Shown piece by piece: positions 16,541 to 23,705 of a stretch of 64,000 nt of DNA. The position numbers and the translations under genes were made by a program. The DNA lies in the NCBI RefSeq assembly GCF_035998675.1, contig NZ_DASYHI010000015.1, forward strand, positions 372,001-436,000, written 5' to 3'. This stretch comes from Telluribacter sp035998675 (lineage in GTDB: Bacteria > Bacteroidota > Bacteroidia > Cytophagales > Spirosomataceae). The stretch's first letter is position 1. Every line of letters begins with the position of its first letter. The notes below the pieces were generated by a model. The model searched no databases. It worked only from the letters and a program-made list of their open reading frames with translations, and was not told where the DNA came from.

Positions 16541-17689
16541 CTACTGCCCGCGTATTTCGCGGAGCTGTCGCTCACTCAGGCGGCCTTTCATGCGGCGCGC
16601 CAGGGAGAATTCGCTTTCGAATAATTTTATGAGCATGTCGCGACGGGCGTACAGGCGGTCACATTCGGTTTCGGCTTCACCCTGCTGCTTAAGTACCTGC
16701 CACTTCTGTACGCGTAGCTCGTCTATTTCCCCGCGAAGCTGCTTGATCTCTTCCTCCCAGGAATCGGTATGACCGTTTGCCTCGCGCTGTTCACGCTGCC
16801 TGCCCAGCCACACCCGCAGGTCCTGACGCAGTACCGTAATGTTGCTAAGAAACAGCTTACCGGCAAACAGAAACAGGAAGAAAACAAAGACAAAAAGAGA
16901 TACCGCCTGCCACCAGACCTGGTGCTGCCAGGCCTGAGCCAGCACGAACAGGGCCGCCGCAAAGGGCATCCCTACTTCTTCCAGCAGTCGTCGCCGCGTC
17001 ACGCTGGAGTCGGCATCATGAAACAGGGAAATACCCCCAAAAAGGTTAAACATCCCCGCCAGAAACACGCCAAGGGCAATGAATGAACTGGTAGCGAAGT
17101 TGGGACGCAGGGTTTCTTCAATTAGGTAATAGTTGCCTACGCACATCGCTATTGATAGCGCCAGCCCTACCAGCGTACGGGGCAGGTTATGTTCGCCGTC
17201 CGGCCGGTTTTCTTCCAGTTGTTTAAGTTTGCCGGTAAGCTCTTCGATCCGGTTTTCTTTCTGCCCGATAAACAGGTTCAGTTCCTGCACCCGCTCGTTC
17301 TGCTGCTCAATGGCCCGTTCGTGGTCAGCTGCCAAATGGGCGAAGTAATTGTGAATAATATCGGTTTTTTCGGTAGGCTCCGACTCCGACAGTCCAAACA
17401 ATACCCCCTCATCGCGAAGCGTGTCTTCGTCTTCAAGCCAGTAGGGAATATCTATTTTCGGTGTTTCAATCGGTTGAAGGCTGAGCTCCGGCTGAGGCGC
17501 GGCAGGTACTGCCTCTGCCCTAACCGGTTGCAGGGGTGCCGGTTGTTCGGGAGCCTCTACTGCTCCCCTTCCAGTTGCTACGGGCGCCTGCGGCGCCGGA
17601 CTGGGCTCGGCCTCGTCGTCGTAGTAATCGAGGTCACCGGGCTTTGACGCTCTGAAAAGTTTTGTGATACGCTCCAAAATAGTAGCCAT
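16541..17689 (-). CDS. Coiled-coil membrane protein of unknown function
   Basis: 382 residues. A disordered N-terminus rich in Pro, Ala and Glu (about 15-75) is followed by PYWLEDEDTLRDEGVLFGL and a coiled coil of about 50 residues. Four membrane segments follow (about 175-190, 200-222, 240-256 and 262-285), then a cytoplasmic coiled coil with a cluster of Cys, Arg and Lys near the end. No catalytic motif is seen. It lies between a similar protein (15056-16444) and the repeat-bearing protein at 17869, all on one strand. I do not recognise the family. Confidence 0.8.
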   Translation of the reverse strand: MATILERITKLFRASKPGDLDYYDDEAEPSPAPQAPVATGRGAVEAPEQPAPLQPVRAEAVPAAPQPELSLQPIETPKIDIPYWLEDEDTLRDEGVLFGLSESEPTEKTDIIHNYFAHLAADHERAIEQQNERVQELNLFIGQKENRIEELTGKLKQLEENRPDGEHNLPRTLVGLALSIAMCVGNYYLIEETLRPNFATSSFIALGVFLAGMFNLFGGISLFHDADSSVTRRRLLEEVGMPFAAALFVLAQAWQHQVWWQAVSLFVFVFFLFLFAGKLFLSNITVLRQDLRVWLGRQREQREANGHTDSWEEEIKQLRGEIDELRVQKWQVLKQQGEAETECDRLYARRDMLIKLFESEFSLARRMKGRLSERQLREIRGQ

Positions 17690-17868
17690 AAAAATATAGT
17701 AGTACTGTGTATAACTGAATTAATACCTAACAAACCGCGTATATTACCTTGACTTGTAATGGCTTATGAAGCAACGCAAACCAAAGGCAATAATCACTGT
17801 GCGATTATCTTCCAAAACAGCGAAAGAAACAAAAATATTGTGATGGCCGGTCACTATTTGCCGCTGCG

Positions 17869-18540
17869 TCAGCTGACGGCAAACATTTTCTGGAGGGCTA
17901 ACCAAAGGCGTTTTTTCAGATTTTTATCTTCTTCAATAACAACCAGAGGGTCAGCCAGTAAAAACCAGATTCCCTCTACCTGTTTGGGGGTGTAGGGCGG
18001 TAGCAGCAGATCGAGCTGTAGCTTGATGAGCGGTACCCCAAAGGTGATGAAATGATTGGTTAGCTTACCGGCCAGTACAGAGCGGGCGTCGGCGGTGGGT
18101 AAATAACTCAGGTTGATAATATCAGCTTCATCGGCCGAGTGCCCCACGGCTTTCAGAATTTTATCCAGCAGAATGGCTTCCGAAGCGATCAGTTCCGGCT
18201 GTTTTGGTTCATCTACCAGTACCAGTACCCGGTGCCTGAGGGCCGGGAATGGCACTGCCGGAGGTGGAGTAGCCGGGGGGCTTTGCTGTGCAATAACAGG
18301 GGGAGTATCCACTCCGGGAGTATCCACTCCGGGAGCACCCACTCCGGGAGTATCCACTCGGGGAGCATCCACTCGGGGAGCATCTACCGGAGAATTATCT
18401 ATCTGGACGGCAGGTGGTGAGATAGCCGCGGGTGCCTCTTTGGGCGCGGCAGGTACTTGCAGCGCGCTAAGCTCCTCCTCTACCCTGAACAGGGTATCGT
18501 ACTGAAAAAGTGTTTGATAGAAAGCGGGAGTATTACTCAT
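17869..18540 (-). CDS. Protein with VDTPG repeats and a possible HolD (psi)-like domain
   Basis: 223 residues in three parts: a short N-terminal helix (MSNTPAFYQTLFQYDTLFRV), a linker rich in Pro, Ala and Asp with five-residue VD(A/T)P repeats (about 48-85), and a compact C-terminal domain (about 97-223). That domain begins with RVLVLVDEP, has a helix LLDKILKAVG and a later ITFGVPL, and ends LLADPLVVI...KKRLWLALQKMF. From memory this order resembles the psi subunit of DNA polymerase III, but I could not test it. The gene overlaps the stop of the cytochrome c gene by one base, so the two are probably co-transcribed. Confidence 0.75.
   Translation of the reverse strand: MSNTPAFYQTLFQYDTLFRVEEELSALQVPAAPKEAPAAISPPAVQIDNSPVDAPRVDAPRVDTPGVGAPGVDTPGVDTPPVIAQQSPPATPPPAVPFPALRHRVLVLVDEPKQPELIASEAILLDKILKAVGHSADEADIINLSYLPTADARSVLAGKLTNHFITFGVPLIKLQLDLLLPPYTPKQVEGIWFLLADPLVVIEEDKNLKKRLWLALQKMFAVS
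18300..18390. repeat. 15-bp minisatellite encoding VDTPG-type repeats
   Basis: About six tandem copies of a 15-bp unit (gggagtatccactcc and close variants) lie inside the 17869-18540 gene. Each encodes five residues of the linker: VDTPG, VGAPG or VDAPR. The unit length is a multiple of three, so copy-number change by slippage would keep the frame. Confidence 0.9.
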
Positions 18541-18977
18541 TACTTCAGTTTAAGAGGATACCACTCAATCCCATGTAGCGGTGCCCGGCGCGCACTGCCC
18601 GAGGCGGTCGGCGAGGGAGCGTAGTACTTTTCAAGGTAGTCAAGTACTACCTTCTCCGATTCGCCCAGATCCCACAGATTATGATTGGCCTGCATCCAGC
18701 GTATTTTTTGCTGCCAGCCGTCGCGGGTAAAGCGGTTTTGGGTAATCAGTTTGGACGAATGACAGCTGGTACACTGCGCCTTCACCATCATCAGGCTTTC
18801 GTCCAGTACCAGGCCGGTATCCGGATCTTTCTTTGAAGTATCAGCCTTCATAACGACAGCTTTAGGTACCTGCGCAGACGCGCGCCCCTCTCCATCCTGC
18901 CGAAAAGCACTCAGCAGGAACAGGGCAAGCGACAGCCCGGTTATCAGGACAATTCCCTGTTGTTTTATTTTTTTCAT
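18540..18977 (-). CDS. Cytochrome c subunit of sulfite dehydrogenase (SorB-like)
   Basis: A 145-residue exported monoheme cytochrome c. An N-terminal hydrophobic segment (GIVLITGLSLALFLLSAF) serves as signal or anchor. The heme site CTSCH follows in MMVKAQCTSCHSSKLI, then RFTRDGWQQKIRWMQANHN, where M or H residues can supply the sixth ligand. Its start codon overlaps the stop of the sulfite oxidase-like gene (ATGA), which makes co-translation very likely. The pair would oxidise sulfite in the periplasm and pass electrons to cytochrome c. Confidence 0.87.
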   Translation of the reverse strand: MKKIKQQGIVLITGLSLALFLLSAFRQDGEGRASAQVPKAVVMKADTSKKDPDTGLVLDESLMMVKAQCTSCHSSKLITQNRFTRDGWQQKIRWMQANHNLWDLGESEKVVLDYLEKYYAPSPTASGSARRAPLHGIEWYPLKLK

Positions 18978-20215
18978 CCTACTTTTACGGCTATACGCTG
19001 GCAGGCGTTGTTCAGGTACCCTCCCGGATTCCAGGCCGGTACAAGCATCGGCTGGGTTACTCCCTTATCATCGGTAGCGCGAGCCCATACTTCGTAGTAC
19101 CCCCTAGTCGGGAACTGCACGTCGGCCGACCAGTGCTGCCAGGCCAGCCGGTTTACCGGGGCTTCCAGCTTACAAGTTTGCCAGGTTGCGCCGTAATCAA
19201 CAGACAGCTGCACGGTTTTTACCTGCTGGTCGCCCGCCCAGGCGTGCCCCCGCACGGGCAGCTTTTTACCCGCTTCGATCATAGCCCCCGACTTCGGGAA
19301 TGTAATCATCGATTTGACCGGCATGGCTTCTATGATTTTAAAATTTTCGTCGGTTGCGTCCAGTTTTTCTCCCGGTTGAATGGGGAAACGCGGTACGCGG
19401 TAGCTGGTGCCCTCCATTTTGGCACCGTCGTGTACTTTGTTTCGCACGGCGATGGTATGCAGCCATTTACCCGATACTGAAGCCGGCCAGCCTCCAATGA
19501 CCAGCCGCAACGGGTACCCATGAAACTCCGGAAGGGGCTGTCCGTTAACCGCCCAGGCTACCAGCGTTTCGTTTTCCAGCGCTTTACGGATAGGTACTCC
19601 CCGCGATATCGCTGATTTATTAGGGTCGCGGCTGGGGTGCAGGTCTTTACTGTAGTACCCGATGTACACCGCATCGTCTTTTATACCTACATCCGCCAGA
19701 ATATCCTTCAGCCGTACGCCCGTCCATTCGGCGCAATGTACGGCCCCATCCCCCCACTGGTTGCCCGAAGCAGTAGGCACAAAGCCAGCACGGCCGTTGC
19801 CACCGCATTCCAGCGTCAGCTGGTAGGTATAGGGTTTAAAACGCTTCTTCAGCTCGTCAATCGTATAACTTTTTGCTTTTTTAACCGACTCTCCGTTAAT
19901 AGTAAGCGTCCAGTTAGCAGCATCCACCCGCTCAGGTACCAGTCCGTTGTTCCGGATAAACATCTTGCTGACGGGCGTTACTTTATCGTCCAGCAGGTGT
20001 ACCGGCGTTTCTACGTTCCAGGGCCGCTCGCTCAGTACAATCATGTCGGCGTGTTTACCTTTCAGCGCATCTTTCTCATCAAAAATCAGAGGCAGGTACC
20101 CTTTAGGAAGCTTGTCGGCAAACACAATCTCAGTACCTAAGGCGGCAGTCATAGCAGCCAGGGTACTCTTTTTCAAAAAACCACGTCGATTGAAGTAGGA
20201 ATTAGAAGACACCAC
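18974..20215 (-). CDS. Sulfite oxidase/dehydrogenase, molybdopterin subunit (SorA-like)
   Basis: 413 residues. A Tat-type leader (NRRGFLKKSTLAAMTAALG) indicates folded export with cofactor. The Mo-coordinating cysteine is C137 in LTLECGGNGRAGF, and the family motifs HCAEWTGVRLKDIL, GYYSKDLHPSRD, GYPLRLVIGGWPA and a C-terminal dimerisation domain (from about residue 300) are present. The start is GTG at 20215. It is followed without a gap by a c-type cytochrome, as in SorAB enzymes. Substrates related to sulfite, such as other S-oxides, cannot be excluded. A likely promoter lies 27 bp upstream. Confidence 0.9.
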   Translation of the reverse strand: MVSSNSYFNRRGFLKKSTLAAMTAALGTEIVFADKLPKGYLPLIFDEKDALKGKHADMIVLSERPWNVETPVHLLDDKVTPVSKMFIRNNGLVPERVDAANWTLTINGESVKKAKSYTIDELKKRFKPYTYQLTLECGGNGRAGFVPTASGNQWGDGAVHCAEWTGVRLKDILADVGIKDDAVYIGYYSKDLHPSRDPNKSAISRGVPIRKALENETLVAWAVNGQPLPEFHGYPLRLVIGGWPASVSGKWLHTIAVRNKVHDGAKMEGTSYRVPRFPIQPGEKLDATDENFKIIEAMPVKSMITFPKSGAMIEAGKKLPVRGHAWAGDQQVKTVQLSVDYGATWQTCKLEAPVNRLAWQHWSADVQFPTRGYYEVWARATDDKGVTQPMLVPAWNPGGYLNNACQRIAVKVG

Positions 20216-20241
20216 AGGGAATTTTTAGAATGGTTACTACC

Positions 20242-20249
20242 CAAAGTTA
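20242..20249 (-). promoter_or_regulatory. Likely -7 promoter box for the sulfite dehydrogenase operon
   Basis: On the minus strand the sequence reads TAACTTTG, an exact match to the Bacteroidota TAnnTTTG element, 27 bp upstream of the GTG start at 20215. I did not find a convincing -33 TTG at the expected distance. Confidence 0.5.
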
Positions 20250-20330
20250 GGAATAATTACTATTTGAGAAACGTAAATCTATCCGGAAACCTTGCCTTTA
20301 GCTTCCTGGTATTCGCTGGAATGGCTGCCG

Positions 20331-21533
20331 TTAGGGCGTGGAAGGAGTCTTGTCCGGGGTGATCGTACCAAAGATTTGCTGAGCAAAAGTCAGTGAGGTA
20401 TTTTGTTCGGCCAGCTTTTGCATGGCAGCCGTTGAATACGTAATTTCACCACGGAGGGCCTGGCGAAGCGCCCGGCTGATCGACTCTGCTGATTCAGAAT
20501 TGACGGTCATTCCCAGCTTTTCCGCTTTTACCAGCGACCCCATATAGCCGAAGTCAGAGGAGATGAGGGGCTTTTGGGACAAGGCTGCTCTTACCATAAT
20601 TGAACTCATGCCAACGTGCTTCTGGTACAGTGTCAGCACAAAATCTGACATTTCAAAAAGCAACTGTATGGCAGTACCCTTTATTTCCTTAAAGTACCGG
20701 ACTATCTGCGCGCTGCTATTCATCGACGAAAGATGATCCTCCACGGTCTTTTGATACGCTTCTGTAATAGGACCGGCCAAAACGAGGGTAAGCCGGGCGC
20801 TTTCTTCTTCGGGCAGGCAACGGATGGCATCCAGCATCGGCTCTATGCCTTTGCGGTCGTCCAGGTAGCCAAACAGCAGAAATACAGTACGGTGGTCTTC
20901 TACCCCCAGGGACATTCTCAGGGCTTTTACTTCCGCGGCAGTTACGTCGTATCGCTTTACGGGATCGCTTAGGGGTACTACCCTAACCCGATTTGTCATT
21001 GCCTGAATGGCGGGTACCGAGGACTTATCCAGGCAAAAAAGATTAGTAAGAGCGCTGCTGGTGAGGACGCCTTTAAGTACCCACTTTTTTCTTAGTATTA
21101 CTGATTTTTCTCTAAATGAAGTAGGTGCAGTGTCCGGGGAAGTATAATGAAAACTGGGGCGAAAATAAATTCCGGATACCGGACAAGGCGATTTCTTGCC
21201 CAGCCAAACGCCCAGTTGAAACAGGTCAAAGTACATGAGCACCGCATGGTCGGGACGAATTTTTTCGGCATACCTTACAAAGAGATTCCACTCGGCAAAG
21301 GCGCGACTTATCCGGGAGGCTTGTTGCGCCTGCCGAAGTTCCTGGTCGGTCAGTTCAATGAGGGTAAGGCGGGTTGAGGCCGTGTAGTCGGCTGGCAGAG
21401 AGGCTCCTAAACCACGGGGTGTCACTACGATTAGCTCCCCGGGCATGGTGTTATTGCACCAGTACTCAATTAAACAGGTAATATAATCGGAATGATGGCC
21501 ATTCAGTATGGTGTCAAAAACCAGAAACTTCAT
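20331..21533 (-). CDS. Glycosyltransferase, GT-B fold (GT4-like)
   Basis: About 400 residues. I chose the ATG at 21533 (MKFLVFDTILNGHHSDY), where the first Rossmann strand begins, rather than the upstream ATG at 21551. The N-terminal domain has the loop NGHHSDY. The C-terminal nucleotide-sugar domain shows the VFLLFGYLDDRKGIEPMLDA strand and helix, VLAGP, and the segment GMSSIMVRAALSQKPLISSDFGYMG, which corresponds to the donor-binding region of GT4 enzymes. The acceptor is unknown. No polysaccharide cluster surrounds it. Confidence 0.8.
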   Translation of the reverse strand: MKFLVFDTILNGHHSDYITCLIEYWCNNTMPGELIVVTPRGLGASLPADYTASTRLTLIELTDQELRQAQQASRISRAFAEWNLFVRYAEKIRPDHAVLMYFDLFQLGVWLGKKSPCPVSGIYFRPSFHYTSPDTAPTSFREKSVILRKKWVLKGVLTSSALTNLFCLDKSSVPAIQAMTNRVRVVPLSDPVKRYDVTAAEVKALRMSLGVEDHRTVFLLFGYLDDRKGIEPMLDAIRCLPEEESARLTLVLAGPITEAYQKTVEDHLSSMNSSAQIVRYFKEIKGTAIQLLFEMSDFVLTLYQKHVGMSSIMVRAALSQKPLISSDFGYMGSLVKAEKLGMTVNSESAESISRALRQALRGEITYSTAAMQKLAEQNTSLTFAQQIFGTITPDKTPSTP

Positions 21534-21613
21534 ACTACTGCGGACAGCCATACCTATATGTCAGTGTGGATATTTAATTACCAGTAAGCCTCAATCCTGA
21601 ACAGAAAAAACGG

Positions 21614-21648
21614 GGCCCGGGTTTATCTTTTCTGTTCAAACCCGGGCC
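21614..21648 (-). terminator. Terminator of purA
   Basis: An 11-bp perfect stem (21614-21624 with 21638-21648), followed on the minus strand by CCCGTTTTTTCTG, lies 13 bp past the purA stop codon. Confidence 0.9.
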
Positions 21649-21660
21649 AATGTCATCCTC

Positions 21661-22956
21661 TCAGCCTACCAGCTTAGGGGTTTCACGATGAATGAGTGCT
21701 TCCCGATCGGGGCCGGTAGAAATAAAGCGAATGGGTAATTTCAGCTCATTTTCCAGGAATTCCACGTAAGCGGCCAGCCCGGCGGGTAGTTCGTCAAATC
21801 CGTGGATGGCGTCCAGGGACTGCTGCCAGCCGCCAAAGTCGCGGTATACCGGCTCAACATCCGTATCGCACAGGTCGTGGGGTAGTTGTTCCGTAACGGT
21901 ACCGTCGGGCAGGCGGTAGTGGGTACATATCCGGATAGTATCAAAAATATTGAGTACGTCTACCTTCATCATGACCAGTTGCGTCACGCCATTGATCATA
22001 ATAGCGTACTTGAGCGCGGGCAGATCCAGCCAGCCGCAGCGGCGCGGGCGTCCGGTTGTGGAGCCAAACTCACGGCCTTCCTGCCGCATGCGCTCTCCGG
22101 TTTCGTCGAGTAGTTCGGTCGGGAAAGGACCGCTACCTACCCGGGTACAGTAGGCCTTGAAGATACCGTACACCTCCCCAATCTGGCGGGGCGAAACGCC
22201 CAAACCGGTACAGGCTCCGGCGGTCATGGTATTGGAACTGGTAACGAAGGGGTACGACCCAAAATCAATGTCCAGCAGCGAGCCCTGCGCACCTTCGGCC
22301 AGAATGTTCTGCCCGCGTTCCAGCGCCTCATTGACCATGTATTCGCTCTCGACAAGGGCAAATTCTTTCATAAATTCCACCGCCGCAAAGAAATCTGCTT
22401 CCGCCTTCGGCAACAGGTCCTGGTAATCGAACTGGTGAAAGTCCAGAATTACCCGGTGTGCCTCCACCAGTTTCTGGTACTTCTCCCGGAAGCGGGCCGA
22501 CAGAATATCCCCTACGCGCAGTCCCTGGCGGGCAATCTTGTCCGAGTAGGTAGGCCCAATGCCCTTGAGGGTGGAGCCTATTTTGGACTCTCCCTTGGCG
22601 CTTTCGTAGGCCGCATCCAGCAGGCGGTGCGTAGGTAGTATAAGGGCCGCTTTTTTTGAAACGTACAGGTTTTTTTTCAGGTCAAGGTTAAATTTGGCCA
22701 GGCCTTCTATTTCTCTGCGAAACACAATAGGGTCCAGTACTACGCCATTCCCGATTATATTCTGGATGTCGGTACGGAAAATGCCCGAAGGAATCTGATG
22801 AAGTACGTGTTTATGTCCGTCAAATTCCAGAGTGTGGCCAGCGTTGGGGCCACCCTGAAACCGGGCTACAACCTGGTACTGGGGGGCCAGTACATCCACA
22901 ATTTTACCTTTTCCTTCGTCTCCCCATTGAAGACCAAGTAATACGTCAACTTTCAT
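21661..22956 (-). CDS. purA: Adenylosuccinate synthetase
   Basis: A 431-residue cytoplasmic enzyme that makes adenylosuccinate from IMP, aspartate and GTP, the first committed step to AMP. The N-terminal P-loop is GLQWGDEGKGKIVD, and the signature NAGHT, the QGSLLDIDFGSYPFVTSSNT segment and GRPRRCGWLD are present. Length is normal for the family. The regulator gene at 23103 lies upstream on the same strand but is separated by about 145 bp. Confidence 0.96.
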   Translation of the reverse strand: MKVDVLLGLQWGDEGKGKIVDVLAPQYQVVARFQGGPNAGHTLEFDGHKHVLHQIPSGIFRTDIQNIIGNGVVLDPIVFRREIEGLAKFNLDLKKNLYVSKKAALILPTHRLLDAAYESAKGESKIGSTLKGIGPTYSDKIARQGLRVGDILSARFREKYQKLVEAHRVILDFHQFDYQDLLPKAEADFFAAVEFMKEFALVESEYMVNEALERGQNILAEGAQGSLLDIDFGSYPFVTSSNTMTAGACTGLGVSPRQIGEVYGIFKAYCTRVGSGPFPTELLDETGERMRQEGREFGSTTGRPRRCGWLDLPALKYAIMINGVTQLVMMKVDVLNIFDTIRICTHYRLPDGTVTEQLPHDLCDTDVEPVYRDFGGWQQSLDAIHGFDELPAGLAAYVEFLENELKLPIRFISTGPDREALIHRETPKLVG

Positions 22957-23102
22957 TCACTAGTTAGATTTAAGTACCCGAACGCTGATAAGAGTCTGCT
23001 GCTCCCCGGCACCCATTTGCGTGCCTATCTACGTCGTATAAATATTAAAGTATGTTGGAGAATCAGTACAGATAGCGTTGATGAAGTATACATTGAGGGC
23101 TT

Positions 23103-23618
23103 TTAATCTTCGGTTACCTGTCCCATGGGCTCTTCTTCGGGAATATCCTTTTTATTCTCGCAGTTGGACCGGGTACAGCTCCCGTAAAAAATCAGGGAAT
23201 GATGTACTACGTTAAAGTGCAGCATCTCGCCCACCATGTTCTGAATGGACTGAATGCGGGGATCACAAAACTCCATTACTTTGTGGCATTCGGTACAGAT
23301 CAGGTGGTCGTGCTGCTTGAAGCCGTACGACTTTTCGTACTGCGCCAGGTTTTTACCAAACTGGTGCTTCGTTACCAAGTCACAGTCTACCAGTACATCC
23401 AGGGTATTATAAACGGTAGCGCGGCTTACGCGATACTTTTTATTTTTCATGCTAATATACAGCTCATCCACATCGAAGTGGTCTTCGCGCATATATATTT
23501 CCTCCAGTATCGCGAAGCGCTCCGGCGTCTTTCGGAGCCCCTTGTTTTCGAGGTGAGCCGTCAGAATTTTTCGGGCGGCATCCAGGTTGGCTTTACGTCC
23601 TTGTGGCATAGCTTCCAT
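23103..23618 (-). CDS. Fur-family transcriptional regulator
   Basis: About 171 residues with the Fur fold. A winged helix spans about residues 10-95 (GLRKTPERFAILEEIYM, VSRATVYNTLDVLVDCDLV), and the metal and dimerisation domain has HDHLICTECHKVMEFCDPR and a late Cys pair in CTRSNC. The CxxC pairs predict a structural zinc site. It could be Fur, PerR or Zur; the sequence does not separate these safely. The ATG at 23618 (MEAMPQG) is preferred; a TTG at 23630 and an ATG at 23609 are alternatives. Confidence 0.9.
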   Translation of the reverse strand: MEAMPQGRKANLDAARKILTAHLENKGLRKTPERFAILEEIYMREDHFDVDELYISMKNKKYRVSRATVYNTLDVLVDCDLVTKHQFGKNLAQYEKSYGFKQHDHLICTECHKVMEFCDPRIQSIQNMVGEMLHFNVVHHSLIFYGSCTRSNCENKKDIPEEEPMGQVTED

Positions 23619-23705
23619 AATCAGGTGCAAATTACGTGGTTTTTAGACTTAAATCACAGCAAGTCCAACAATCCATAACGTCATTTGCTATTTGGGGGTT
23701 CATTC

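Noticed and set aside
17759..17995. Small plus-strand open frame between the coiled-coil gene and the repeat protein gene
   Set aside because: It overlaps the 3' end of the repeat protein gene and lacks recognisable protein features.
18300..18390. Repeat array considered as CRISPR
   Set aside because: The units are 15-bp head-to-tail with no spacers, lie inside an open reading frame and encode VDTPG repeats.
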